From: Sphingobium arseniciresistens
Lineage (GTDB): Bacteria; Pseudomonadota; Alphaproteobacteria; Sphingomonadales; Sphingomonadaceae
Assembly (NCBI GenBank): GCA_029167225.1
Contig: JARFNK010000004.1
Location: 1 to 64,000, forward strand
DNA length: 64,000 nucleotides
Direction of reading: 5' to 3'
A program made the translations under genes and the position numbers. This document shows, one piece after another, positions 1-8,431 of the stretch; position 1 is the stretch's first letter; the number at the start of each line of letters is the position of its first letter. The notes beneath the pieces were generated by a model that made no database searches, was not told where the DNA came from, and saw only the letters and a program-made list of their open reading frames with translations.

Positions 1-78
1 TTCCTTACGAGGACGACTCGAATTGCCGGCTCAGTATAACTGCTTCCGCAAAGGGCGCTAATCGGTTCCGCTCAGACG

Positions 79-933
79 ATGATCATCGAATGGGTCGCGC
101 GGGGGCTGCCCCTGTCCGCCGTCCTCACAGCCGACACCGGCGTCGAGCGCGAGGAAACCTATGCCTTTCTGCCGATCTTCCAGCGCTGGATGGACCGGCA
201 TCATATCGAGCATCATGTCGTCCGCTATGTGCCGAAGCGCTTCAAGCACTGGCCGCCCTATTTCTCGCTTCTGGAGAACTGTCTCACCAACGCGACACTG
301 CCATCGATCAGCTTCGGCCGCCACAGTTGCTCGCAGAAATGGAAAATACAGCCGCAAGATCAATGGGTTAATTCATGGGCGCCGGCGCGGAAAATATGGA
401 CCGAGGGCGGCAAGGTTGTCAAGCTCATCGGCTATGACAGCTCGCCCGCCGATAGCCGCCGCTATGCCCATCGCGAAGGCCATATCAGCGACCTGTACGA
501 CTATCATTACCCCTTACGCGCCTGGGGCTGGGATCGCGACGCCTGCATCGCACGGATCCGCGCCGAGGGCCTGCCCGTGCCGATCAAGTCCGCTTGCTGG
601 CTTTGTCTCGCACAGAAAAGCAGCGAGCTGATGAGCCTCCCGCGCTGGTGTCTTCGTCTGATCATATTGGTGGAGGCTCGCGCTGCCCCACGCCTGGTGA
701 CGGTCGAGGGCCTGTGGCGGACGTCGACGCGTGAGCGCCCCGGCTCAATGACCCGGTTCATCCGCGAACGCGCTCTTCTTCCCGCTTCCGAAATAGACGC
801 CATCATTGCCGGCGCCCCGGTTGATCTGATCGACTTCCAAAGCGTCGCGGCCCAGATCCCGCTCGCCGAACGCCCGACGATGCGGGACTGGATCGATCGC
901 TTCAATGCCGGTGTCGAACGTCTCGCGGCATGA
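79..933 (+). CDS. PAPS-reductase-like protein lacking the N-terminal PP-loop (probably 5'-truncated)
   Basis: The protein resembles the phosphoadenosine-phosphosulfate reductase/ATP-pyrophosphatase family. Near the N-terminus is LTADTGVE, the strand that normally follows the nucleotide-binding loop, and around residues 170-180 is KSACWLCLAQKSSE with a C-x2-C pair (C173, C176), as in DndC-like and phage-type members. The expected SGGKDS-type PP-loop should precede residue 1, but the upstream frame has no such motif and meets a TAA at 37-39. Either the 5' end was lost at a recombination junction or an indel disrupts it. The gene overlaps the next by ATGA. The family call is moderately sure. Activity is doubtful without the loop. 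Confidence 0.55.
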   Translation: MIIEWVARGLPLSAVLTADTGVEREETYAFLPIFQRWMDRHHIEHHVVRYVPKRFKHWPPYFSLLENCLTNATLPSISFGRHSCSQKWKIQPQDQWVNSWAPARKIWTEGGKVVKLIGYDSSPADSRRYAHREGHISDLYDYHYPLRAWGWDRDACIARIRAEGLPVPIKSACWLCLAQKSSELMSLPRWCLRLIILVEARAAPRLVTVEGLWRTSTRERPGSMTRFIRERALLPASEIDAIIAGAPVDLIDFQSVAAQIPLAERPTMRDWIDRFNAGVERLAA

Positions 934-1499
934 CGATACCGTCAATCTGTCTGCGACTGTTGTTGACTGCCAAAGAGCATCACCGAAAAACTCTCCTGAT
1001 GCGACTTATCGATGAACTGGCCGCCAGAAGGCTCTATTATCACCGGCCACTCCCGACTTTGCCGGATGTCCTGCTGATCGACATCCCACCTCGTTTTTCG
1101 GGAGGAGGTCTGGCACTCGGCCGTTACTATCCCGTCATCCTCGAAAGCCTCGCAGAGATGCACGAGTTCGAGGCATATCTGTGCGAGCCACGGATGACCC
1201 TTGTAGCGCCTGCTCTTCTCGACCGGCGCCCGTCTGCCCTGCGCACCAACGACATCATCTTCGCCCGCTATGAGCCCCAGGCACCGAACTGGCCCTGGCT
1301 GCTCATCTGCTTCTGGCCACAATCCTACACCGCCATGGTACCGCCATCGGCCGACACCTTCGCACGGGGCAGCTATACCATCGATGCCTATTCCACTGAG
1401 GGACAACTCACAGACGCGCAGCTGAAACTTCTCGGCACGCTCGGCCCCGAGCACGCACGCACAGTTCACTCGGGGGGGATCCGACTGGGACACGCCTGA
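930..1499 (+). CDS. Hypothetical protein, translationally coupled to the PAPS-reductase-like gene
   Basis: The start ATG overlaps the stop of the previous gene (ATGA at 930-933), so the two are probably translated together. The 189-aa product is soluble-looking and rich in Pro, Leu and aromatic residues, for example NWPWLLICFWPQ near residue 118. I recognise no domain and see no signal peptide or clear membrane helix. The coupling suggests that it works with, or is a remnant of the same cargo module as, the PAPS-reductase-like protein. Confidence 0.55.
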   Translation: MTIPSICLRLLLTAKEHHRKTLLMRLIDELAARRLYYHRPLPTLPDVLLIDIPPRFSGGGLALGRYYPVILESLAEMHEFEAYLCEPRMTLVAPALLDRRPSALRTNDIIFARYEPQAPNWPWLLICFWPQSYTAMVPPSADTFARGSYTIDAYSTEGQLTDAQLKLLGTLGPEHARTVHSGGIRLGHA

Positions 1500-1593
1500 A
1501 CGTCATGTATCGCGCCCCGCCACCAGGCCAAGATATGCGGACAAGCCGAAGATGTTAGGCGGCAAAGGCGCGATTATACCGGAGACGTCCGTG

Positions 1594-1989
1594 TCAGTGG
1601 CGATAGCCGAGCACGGCCGCGATCGGCGGCGCCATGTCGGCCCGCCGCTTCATCAAATCGGCAAGCCAGGCCAGATGCGCGGCTGCGTCCGCCAACGGCA
1701 GTTGGCAAACTTCATCGAACAGCTCATGCTGATAGGCAAGGTCGCGATCCAGAATATCACGCAGGCGAACACGGGCAGGGCTGTCCTCCGCCTCGATGCC
1801 CGCATTCGCCTCTCGGGCAGCATCGAGAAACGCCTCGGCCATCTCCTGCGCCTCATAATAGCCGCCATCCAGACCCTCGCTCGCCGCGAGGCTCGCCAGC
1901 CTGCGGCGAACCAGCGGCAGGTCTGGATCGACCGCCGCATCGTCCAGGGGCAAGTTATAATCATAGCTGGCGAGATAATCGCGGATCAT
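1594..1989 (-). CDS. Hypothetical acidic protein
   Basis: This 131-aa product begins MIRDYLASYDYNLPLDDAAV. I chose the ATG at 1989 because a GGAG lies about 8 nt upstream; an in-frame ATG farther upstream (2070) would add a basic, unconvincing leader. The protein is acidic, Ala/Leu-rich and predicted largely helical, with no cysteines beyond one and no recognisable domain. It converges with the preceding plus-strand gene across about 95 nt. A plus-strand ORF over the same bases reads as a shadow. Confidence 0.55.
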   Translation of the reverse strand: MIRDYLASYDYNLPLDDAAVDPDLPLVRRRLASLAASEGLDGGYYEAQEMAEAFLDAAREANAGIEAEDSPARVRLRDILDRDLAYQHELFDEVCQLPLADAAAHLAWLADLMKRRADMAPPIAAVLGYRH

Positions 1990-2134
1990 GGCATGGCTCC
2001 TCAGTATATCTGAGAACATAAAATGAACAAGATTGCAAGCCTGAGCGCGCCTATGCCATGCGGGGGGCAATGTCTGTTCCGTCTTTTTCGCCGATTCCCC
2101 CCTTTAGCAGTCTCCATCATGGAGACGGTCGCCC

Positions 2135-2338
2135 ATGACTGACAGCAAGGCGCCGCTGCGATTGCACGGGATACTGCGCCTCAACGAGCGTGGCCCTTTT
2201 CTGGAGGTCGAGGAGGGGCCTCTCTGGCGCCTTCAGACAGACGCGGATCTTCGGACGCATCAGGATCGACGGGTTCGGGTCGAGGCCTGGCAGCGCGGAG
2301 CAAGCATCCTCGAATTGCTGTGGATCGGTCCGGCCTGA
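2135..2338 (+). CDS. Small DUF5818-like protein
   Basis: The 67-aa protein reads like a small beta-barrel: LRLHGILRLNERGPFLEVE, then GPLWRLQTDADL, then RRVRVEAWQRGASILELLWI. From memory this matches small sphingomonad proteins annotated DUF5818, which are frequent on mobile elements; I could not search. The function of that family is unknown. The gene stands alone, about 145 nt from the preceding minus-strand gene. Confidence 0.55.
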   Translation: MTDSKAPLRLHGILRLNERGPFLEVEEGPLWRLQTDADLRTHQDRRVRVEAWQRGASILELLWIGPA

Positions 2339-2471
2339 TGGCCGGATGGTCCGGTAAGAGGGGAACTATGCCTCAAATCAGCCCGATCCTGTAACCGCCT
2401 CTGAAATCGCTCGCTGACGGTAAGCGAGCAAGACAGCGCCGAGTTCGTTCGCGCGGCACGAGCAGGCCTCC

Positions 2472-2690
2472 TTACCCGCCGCCTCTCTGCCGAAACGTCG
2501 GCTGGCCACCGGCCGTGAAGACATCCTGCTCCCATCTCTGAAGCTCGGCAGCGTTGAGCGCCTCCAGCCGGCAAAGTCGATCGACCTCCTCCCGCCCAAG
2601 CGCCTGCCGCGCGCTTCCCTCCCGGACGAAATCCTTCAGCATCATATTCTGGAGGAGGAAAAAGCCCCTGATCCGCTTGCCCGTCTTCAT
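2472..2690 (-). CDS. Possible small hypothetical protein
   Basis: A 72-aa reading frame that begins MKTGKRIRGFFLLQNMMLK and contains an amphipathic, helix-prone GREEVDRLCRLEALNAAELQ. Composition looks protein-like, but the ribosome binding site is weak and no family is recognised. Overlapping frames on both strands here (2378-2799) look less plausible. Treat as tentative. Confidence 0.3.
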   Translation of the reverse strand: MKTGKRIRGFFLLQNMMLKDFVREGSARQALGREEVDRLCRLEALNAAELQRWEQDVFTAGGQPTFRQRGGG

Positions 2691-2831
2691 CGCACCATCA
2701 CGCGCCGAGCGCCGCCGAATCTGTCGATCCGCGTCATTGCGATGTTCATCACGAGATCACGTCTGCCATATTCCAAGTTTCCGGTCGGCTTGGGTATAGC
2801 ATATGGATAATGATGGTGTAAGATTGAAATG

Positions 2832-2848
2832 TGATGCAATATACATCA
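2832..2848. promoter_or_regulatory. Inverted repeat just upstream of the XRE regulator
   Basis: TGATG-CAATATA-CATCA has perfect 5-bp arms and an AT-rich centre that could overlap a -10 element. It ends 10 nt before the ATG of the HTH gene at 2859, the usual place for an autoregulatory operator of a small XRE repressor. This is inference only. Confidence 0.4.
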
Positions 2849-2858
2849 TAAACGCAGC

Positions 2859-3122
2859 ATGATCACCTCACAGCAGATGCGCGCGGCACGCGCGTTGCTC
2901 GGCATCGACCAGAAACGGCTGGCGGAACTGGCAAAGGTATCGCTTCCCACGATCCAGCGGATGGAAGCGTCGGACGGACAGGTGCGGGGTGTCGTGGAAA
3001 CGCTGGTCAAGGTCGTCACAGCGCTTGAACGCGCAGGTGTCGAGTTGATCGGCGAGAATGCGACCAGCCAGACCGGGGGACGGGGTGTGCGCTTGCGCCA
3101 AGCTGTCGCCGGCCAACAGTGA
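2859..3122 (+). CDS. XRE-family helix-turn-helix regulator
   Basis: The 87-aa protein carries one Cro/CI-type HTH across residues 3-55: ARALLGIDQKRLAELAKVS, with recognition helix LPTIQRMEASDG. The C-terminal tail (about 65-87) is short and basic. Proteins of this size and form are typical small DNA-binding repressors on mobile elements. A palindrome immediately upstream suggests autoregulation. Its target could be the small downstream genes or the cargo; nothing in the sequence fixes this. Confidence 0.8.
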   Translation: MITSQQMRAARALLGIDQKRLAELAKVSLPTIQRMEASDGQVRGVVETLVKVVTALERAGVELIGENATSQTGGRGVRLRQAVAGQQ

Positions 3123-3143
3123 CTGACCAAGGGACAAGGACAG

Positions 3144-3452
3144 ATGACCGATACCAACGAAGATTATGTCTATGATGAGGAAAGTGGCGAATGGTTGCCA
3201 CCTTCCGAACTTGCCCAGCGCCAGCACGCCGCCGTTCAGCCGGAAGTCCGGGATGCTGTCGGCAACCTTCTCGCCGATGGCGATCAGGTGACACTCATCA
3301 AGGATCTCGACGTCAAAGGCGCTGGTCAGACGCTCAAGCGCGGAACGCTCATCAAGGCGATCCGCCTGACCGGTGACGCCCAGGAAATCGATTGTAAGTT
3401 CGACGGCATCAAAGGCCTCGTGCTGCGCGCCGAGTTCGTTCGCAAGCGCTGA
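3144..3452 (+). CDS. PhnA/YjdM-like protein without the zinc ribbon
   Basis: Residues 38-102 match the conserved PhnA C-terminal domain: GNLLADGDQVTLIKDLDVKG, then an IDCKFDGIKGLVLRAEFVRK ending. In E. coli YjdM (PhnA) an N-terminal four-cysteine zinc ribbon precedes this domain. Here the N-terminal 37 residues are acidic (DEESGEW) and have no cysteines, so the metal site is absent. AAGGA precedes the ATG. The stop overlaps the next start by one base (TGATG), so it is coupled with the DUF167 gene. The cellular role of PhnA is not settled. Confidence 0.75.
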   Translation: MTDTNEDYVYDEESGEWLPPSELAQRQHAAVQPEVRDAVGNLLADGDQVTLIKDLDVKGAGQTLKRGTLIKAIRLTGDAQEIDCKFDGIKGLVLRAEFVRKR

Positions 3453-3754
3453 TGGCGCGACGCCGGATCCCGATGCCCTCTGCGATCGAAATCCGCGCGC
3501 TGGCGGACCGCGAAGGACGTCTCGCGCTCCGCGCCACGCCAAATGCCTCGGCCGACGCAATCCTGCTGCCATCGCAAGCCGGGGGCCTGGAACTTCTCGT
3601 GCGCACAACGGCCACAGCCGAGAGTGGCAAGGCCAATGAAGCGATCCTGCGCCTTCTCGCCGACGCCCTGGGACAACCCGTCTCTTCGATCCAGATCCTT
3701 CGCGGCGAGACAGGCCGCACCAAAGTCATGCGTATCGGGCCGCCGCGCGGATGA
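3452..3754 (+). CDS. DUF167 (YggU-type) protein
   Basis: The 100-aa product has the DUF167 hallmarks: LRATPNASADAIL near residue 27, a central LLVRTTATAESGKANEAIL helix-strand unit, and a C-terminal QILRGETGRTKVMRI strand. The family is small, cytosolic and of unknown function; members are usually about 95-110 aa, so this one is full length. It overlaps the PhnA-like gene by one base and ends 7 nt before the YoaK gene. The three genes look like one transcript. Confidence 0.8.
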   Translation: MARRRIPMPSAIEIRALADREGRLALRATPNASADAILLPSQAGGLELLVRTTATAESGKANEAILRLLADALGQPVSSIQILRGETGRTKVMRIGPPRG

Positions 3755-3761
3755 TCGCGGA

Positions 3762-4499
3762 ATGCTGATCCGCCAGGGTGACGCACGCGACAGTCGGCTG
3801 GACCGCAAGCTCGCCTTCGCGCTGGCGTGGGTGGCTGGCGGACTCAATGCGGCCGCCTTTCACGAGGTCGGCTTCTTCTCCGCCAACATGACCGGAAATG
3901 TGTCCGCCCTCTCCAGCCTGCTCGCGATGGGACAATGGGGGCATGCTCTTGGCTATCTCGCCATAGTCCTGTCCTTCATCATCGGCTCCATGGTTTCGAC
4001 ACTCGCGATCGGCTCAGGCCTGCGGCGCGGGATCGGCACCATCTACGCCCGCGTGATCCTGGTCGAAGCCGCTCTTCTTGCCGCGCTCGGTCTTGCGCGG
4101 ATGGCGCTCGATCGCTCCACAGGCGTGCCGATGCTGATCGTCGGCCTCGCTTTCCTCATGGGGCAGCAGAACGCCATCGTTACCCATATTTCGAACGCGC
4201 GGGTGCGCACCACTCATGTATCGGGCATGGCCACGGACATCGGCATCGGACTAGCCAGGATGCTCGATATCCTTCGCGGCAAGGCTGGCCCTGCGGATCG
4301 CGGAGAAATTACAACCCGATTGAGCCTTCACACGGGTACGGTGCTGTCCTTCCTGCTCGGCGGAGTCGCGGGGGTGCTGGCGTGGCGCATCGTCGGCGAC
4401 CTCTGTTTCGTGATTGCAGGCCTGGTTCTCGCAACCATCGCGGCAACCTCGATGCGACGTGCCGGCCAGATTGTCCCGCAAAATGATCCGCTCGATTGA
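3762..4499 (+). CDS. YoaK/DUF1275 family membrane protein
   Basis: I start at the ATG at 3762, seven bases after the DUF167 stop, because upstream residues in the frame are a shadow of DUF167. The 245-aa protein has six or so hydrophobic helices and the DUF1275 signature: ALAWVAGGLNAAAFHEVGFF, then SANMTGNVSALSSLLAMG, then LAFLMGQQNAIVTHIS and TTHVSGMATDIG. DUF1275 proteins are inner-membrane proteins of about 220-250 aa with no firm substrate. It ends the three-gene run with the PhnA-like and DUF167 genes. Confidence 0.8.
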   Translation: MLIRQGDARDSRLDRKLAFALAWVAGGLNAAAFHEVGFFSANMTGNVSALSSLLAMGQWGHALGYLAIVLSFIIGSMVSTLAIGSGLRRGIGTIYARVILVEAALLAALGLARMALDRSTGVPMLIVGLAFLMGQQNAIVTHISNARVRTTHVSGMATDIGIGLARMLDILRGKAGPADRGEITTRLSLHTGTVLSFLLGGVAGVLAWRIVGDLCFVIAGLVLATIAATSMRRAGQIVPQNDPLD

Positions 4500-4509
4500 T
4501 CACCATTAC

Positions 4510-4533
4510 TTCACCGCTCATTACTATGGTGAA
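4510..4533. promoter_or_regulatory. Inverted repeat upstream of the candidate defence pair
   Basis: TTCACC and GGTGAA arms lie 12 nt apart in an otherwise AT-rich 70-nt gap, 35-59 nt before the ATG at 4569. The position suits an operator for the downstream pair. No regulator for it is identified. Confidence 0.3.
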
Positions 4534-4568
4534 ATGAGGCCACTGGCCCGAACAATCACCGAGGGCCG

Positions 4569-6083
4569 ATGATCCTGCTGCCACAATGGACCGAAAAAGC
4601 CGAAAAGCGCGGGCTCGACCCGCTCGGCATGCAGAATAGCGGCGTGCTGCTCTATCAATCACTGCTCCCAGGCATCAGCAACGTCACGCTGCGCATGCGC
4701 TACTATGGCTATTATTGCTGGGTCAGCGAAACCTATGCCCGCCGGGACGCGACCAGCGACTTCGAAGCCTGGCGCACCTGGGTGCGCCGCGCCGAGGCAC
4801 TCTACGCCCTCGTGTCAGCACGGACGGGTGAAACCGGCGTCGGCGGTATCGAATGGGCCAATCGCCGCCTCGCGACCTCGGGACGCGTGATCGACTTTGA
4901 AGCCGCCGCCTCGACCGATCCCGCGCAGGAACGCTATCTTCGCCAGTCGCTCGGCGTCTTCGGCGGCGCCTATTACAGCCAGATGGCCGAAATGAACCTC
5001 TTCACCGAGAACCGCCACGGCATCCAGGTCGCCACCAAGGATCTCGGCCGTCGCGCGGCCTCCCTGTTTGCCGACGCGATCGGACCGGACCTCGCCAGAC
5101 TCCTGCGACAGAAGATCGTCGACGCCAAGGTAAGCCTGCGCGAACTCGACCGGCTTCAACCCATCGCACCTTCGCAGATCGCGGAAGAAAGCGAGGAGCG
5201 GACTTTCTACGAAACACTGCTCTTCGCCCGATCCGATGACGCGAGCAAGTCAGGGCCGAGCCGCGCGGCATCGCTCGACCTCATCCTCGAAACCGCTTTC
5301 ACGCAAGAGGAGTGGCCAAGCCCCGAACAGGTCCGCTGGCATCTTTTCGATCCACCCGAGCCGGCCCTTTCTTCCAGCCTCGAAACACAGCGGCTCGCCT
5401 GGGAAGCCTATCAATGCCAGGACATGATGCAGGTAGCATGCGCCGCACTGCTCGCATGGGGCATAGCGATCATCAACGCCGAGGCTCAAGGCAAGTCGCT
5501 TACTGAGATCCGCGCTGATATCCTCACCCATCTGGAAACGCTGGATGAGCCCCATCCAGACCTGAGTTGGCGCGCGCTGCGACTCGGCCTCGATCCACAT
5601 ACCTTCGATTATGCCGAGATGTGGGACGAACTCACCGGCGCACGCGGCGCCGCCGCCGACAAGGCCATCAGCGCATGCCTGCTGATTGCTGCGCTTCATC
5701 AGCGTCTCCTCGACCGTCCCGATCTCGCTGCTGCCGCCGCGCAAGGTCTGCCCGACCGCGGGATGGCCCACTCGCTGCGTACAGAAATATCATGGCTCGA
5801 AGATAGGGAAGGGGAGCGCATCGCCACGCTTATCGCCGACTATATGATCGAGCGCATCATCAGGCGGCATAGCCATGTAGCCATGCAGAAACTGCGGCGA
5901 CAGGGCGATTATACGTTCCTGTTCGAGCAGCAAGAGGGGCGTTTCGTCTATCTCGCCGCCTACCAGCCGGTCGCCACCACACCGCGACTTGCATCCGCGA
6001 TCCAGTTTCTCGCTGACATCCATCTCCTCGACGATGATGGCCTGACGGCGCTCGGTCTGGCGGCGCGAGACACCAGCCGATGA
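4569..6083 (+). CDS. Unrecognised 504-aa protein, first gene of a candidate defence pair
   Basis: The protein begins MILLPQWTEKAEKRGLDPLG and has a striking aromatic N-terminal block, MRYYGYYCWVSETYARRD, near residues 43-60. The rest is helix-rich and acidic with no motif that I can name: no Walker A, no nuclease triad, no transmembrane stretch. It overlaps the following phospholipase-D-type gene by ATGA (6080-6083), so the two products are probably made in fixed ratio. GAGGG lies just before the ATG. An effector-partner or sensor role beside a PLD-fold enzyme in a cargo region is inference. Confidence 0.7.
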   Translation: MILLPQWTEKAEKRGLDPLGMQNSGVLLYQSLLPGISNVTLRMRYYGYYCWVSETYARRDATSDFEAWRTWVRRAEALYALVSARTGETGVGGIEWANRRLATSGRVIDFEAAASTDPAQERYLRQSLGVFGGAYYSQMAEMNLFTENRHGIQVATKDLGRRAASLFADAIGPDLARLLRQKIVDAKVSLRELDRLQPIAPSQIAEESEERTFYETLLFARSDDASKSGPSRAASLDLILETAFTQEEWPSPEQVRWHLFDPPEPALSSSLETQRLAWEAYQCQDMMQVACAALLAWGIAIINAEAQGKSLTEIRADILTHLETLDEPHPDLSWRALRLGLDPHTFDYAEMWDELTGARGAAADKAISACLLIAALHQRLLDRPDLAAAAAQGLPDRGMAHSLRTEISWLEDREGERIATLIADYMIERIIRRHSHVAMQKLRRQGDYTFLFEQQEGRFVYLAAYQPVATTPRLASAIQFLADIHLLDDDGLTALGLAARDTSR

Positions 6084-8431
6084 AGCTCCCCGATCGTCTG
6101 GGTCGCCGCAGCGGCCGCCCTTTCCACAGTGCAATCGCCACCAGCTTTGCCCTGGAGTTCGCTGCGGTCGAGGAAATCCTGCTGCCGCAGCTCATGGCCA
6201 GCGGAGCTACGAACCTCCTCCTTCTGACCGACGCGCGCATGACCGCGCTCGCGCTTTCGGAAGGCTCAGCCCTTCCTGCCGCCCTTGGTCGCGACTATGC
6301 GCTCTACAGCCCGCCTGCCGCCAACGGCATTTTTCACCCGAAAATCATCCTGCAAATTGGCCGGGAAAGCGCCCGGGCGATCGTCAGTTCCGCCAACCTC
6401 ACCGCATCAGGCCTTGCCGGCAACGCCGAAATCGCTGTCGAGATCGAATGCAAGAACATGGACAGCCCCGAGCGGGACATCATTCGCTCTATCTGGCGCT
6501 ATCTCGACGCACTCGTGCCCGCCGCCAGTTCTCCGGCACGCGACGCGCTGCGCTGGACGCAAGAGCGTGCGACCTGGCTCGGCGGGCCAGCAGGGGATGC
6601 CGTGCACGAACTGGATGGGACCGGCATCGCTTTCCTCCATGGGCCTGGCGACACGGGAATTGCAGACCGGTTCGTGTCGCTGATCCAGGGCGCGAAGGTC
6701 CAGACGCTAACCGTAATCAGTCCCTATTGGGACCATGATCTCGCTGCGCTGGCCGATCTCTCGAAGCGCCTCTCCCCGCCCCGGATCATCCTGCCGATCG
6801 ACCGCAACCATCATGAATTCCCGGTCGATGCACGCTTTGCCAGGAAAGCGACGATCGTCGATCTTCAGTGGCCATCCCGGCGCTTCACGCACGCCAAGAT
6901 CATCATCGCCTCGACCGCTGATCACGACCATATCCTTTTCGGCAGCGCCAACTGCACCAGCGCCGCCCTCGGATCAGCAGGAACGCCAGGCGCCAATGCC
7001 GAAGCCTGCATCTATCGCAGGCTTCCCGCCGGCGCAGCAGGACAAGCGTTGGGCCTTGAACGCTGGACCGAGGCTGAGCCGATCAAGCTTTCCGACCTGT
7101 CACCACCGATCGTGACATCCCCGATTCCACTCGATACCATCGAAGCCCTGCAACCCGGCACCTTCGAACTCGATCAGGGCCAGCTCATCTGGACACCGTC
7201 GAGAGCAGGCATCGGGGCTGGAGATATCCAGTTGCTCGACCGGTCCGCCCGCATGATCGGGACGATCCCGGTGACATCCTTCATCCAGATCGATGGCCGG
7301 CGGCGCGCGCCGGTAGAGCCGGCATTGCACAAATCCCTGTGCTTCGCTCGCCTGACCACGGGCGACATCATCTCGACTCTCGCCCATATCACCCATCGAG
7401 AGGGGCTGCGCGTCCGGCGCCGGGAGGTAGCGAGCGGTAGCGTTGCCCGCGCGCTCGCGCCTTTCACCGACGGCGCTGATTTCGATCTCTGGATGCATCA
7501 GGCATTTGAGACCCTTGTGCGCGCGGACTTCGAGTCTGTGACGCAGCCACGTGGCCTGTCGGCTGCCCGACCACAGGCGCGCAAAAACGCAGACGAGCCG
7601 GTGGCGCCCGTTCCCTTAAGCTATGACGAGTTCACCCAGGCACGCCTCGGCGCAGGCCGCTCCGCCGGGGCGGGCGATAACAGTCTTGCCGGCACCTATA
7701 GCGACACGATTCGCGACTTCCTCAATCTGCTCTCCGGCCGCGGTCCTCAAGCAGATCGCTACGCCGAAGACGACGACACAGCTTTCGATGACCTCTCGGA
7801 CGAACAGGTCGACACCGGCCGCGATGATGACCGGAACGCTGACAAGATTGAGCCTCGCGACACCGACAAGCCATCGGTCGCGCCAGCGCCGGTCGATGCC
7901 CGGCTCTATGAGCGGCATATTCTCGGCTATACCGAAGGGCTGGAAACCGGCGAAGAAGCACTCGGCTCAAGCGACGTGTTGCGGCTGCGCTACTGGATTC
8001 TGTTCCTCCTGTACAAAGCCAGATGCCCTGATCTGCCGAGGGGCCTTGATACATCCAGCGCCCTCCTTGGCTGGCCACGCTTCATCGTGCGCGTCCTTGT
8101 CGCCTTCTTCTGCGGCGGGAAGCCCGCGATTCGGCGCGTCATGCTCGCGCGCGATTTCGACGCCATGCCGGTCGATTTCATGGAATGCTGGATCACCATA
8201 TTATGGAGCCTTGAGGCGATCGAGAAGCTGTTGCCGAACCAGCGTAAGGATCGCGAGTTCGTGAAATATATCCCCGAGCTGCGCCGACGCGTGGTTTCCC
8301 TTCTCGGTCTAAGATCAAACGAGCTAAATGGTGATATCGCCGCCGCCATTCGTGCGGGACTTGACCAGTCAATCGGGATCAGACTCGGCCTTGATCCGAT
8401 CGCTGTTCGGCTCGATGTGCCCCAGCCATAA
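6080..8431 (+). CDS. Phospholipase-D-fold protein with two HKD-like motifs, second gene of candidate defence pair
   Basis: Two half-sites of the PLD superfamily are visible in the 783-aa protein: FHPKIILQIG followed by IVSSANLTASG (H86, K88, N about 107), and THAKIIIAS followed by LFGSANCTSAALG (H271, K273). Both have HxK and (G/S)SxN but lack the canonical Asp, as in many PLD-type nucleases. Residues 1-330 form the catalytic part. A linker rich in Asp (about 565-605, DDDTAFDDLSDEQVD) precedes a helical C-terminal domain. A nuclease or NTP-independent phosphodiesterase is likely. Position in the element and ATGA coupling to the 504-aa gene suggest an antiviral or anti-plasmid pair; no known system is matched. 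Confidence 0.75.
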   Translation: MKLPDRLGRRSGRPFHSAIATSFALEFAAVEEILLPQLMASGATNLLLLTDARMTALALSEGSALPAALGRDYALYSPPAANGIFHPKIILQIGRESARAIVSSANLTASGLAGNAEIAVEIECKNMDSPERDIIRSIWRYLDALVPAASSPARDALRWTQERATWLGGPAGDAVHELDGTGIAFLHGPGDTGIADRFVSLIQGAKVQTLTVISPYWDHDLAALADLSKRLSPPRIILPIDRNHHEFPVDARFARKATIVDLQWPSRRFTHAKIIIASTADHDHILFGSANCTSAALGSAGTPGANAEACIYRRLPAGAAGQALGLERWTEAEPIKLSDLSPPIVTSPIPLDTIEALQPGTFELDQGQLIWTPSRAGIGAGDIQLLDRSARMIGTIPVTSFIQIDGRRRAPVEPALHKSLCFARLTTGDIISTLAHITHREGLRVRRREVASGSVARALAPFTDGADFDLWMHQAFETLVRADFESVTQPRGLSAARPQARKNADEPVAPVPLSYDEFTQARLGAGRSAGAGDNSLAGTYSDTIRDFLNLLSGRGPQADRYAEDDDTAFDDLSDEQVDTGRDDDRNADKIEPRDTDKPSVAPAPVDARLYERHILGYTEGLETGEEALGSSDVLRLRYWILFLLYKARCPDLPRGLDTSSALLGWPRFIVRVLVAFFCGGKPAIRRVMLARDFDAMPVDFMECWITILWSLEAIEKLLPNQRKDREFVKYIPELRRRVVSLLGLRSNELNGDIAAAIRAGLDQSIGIRLGLDPIAVRLDVPQP

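Noticed and set aside
4569..8431. Assignment to DISARM or another named PLD-containing system
   Set aside because: No helicase, DUF1998 or methylase gene accompanies the pair, so the name is not supported.
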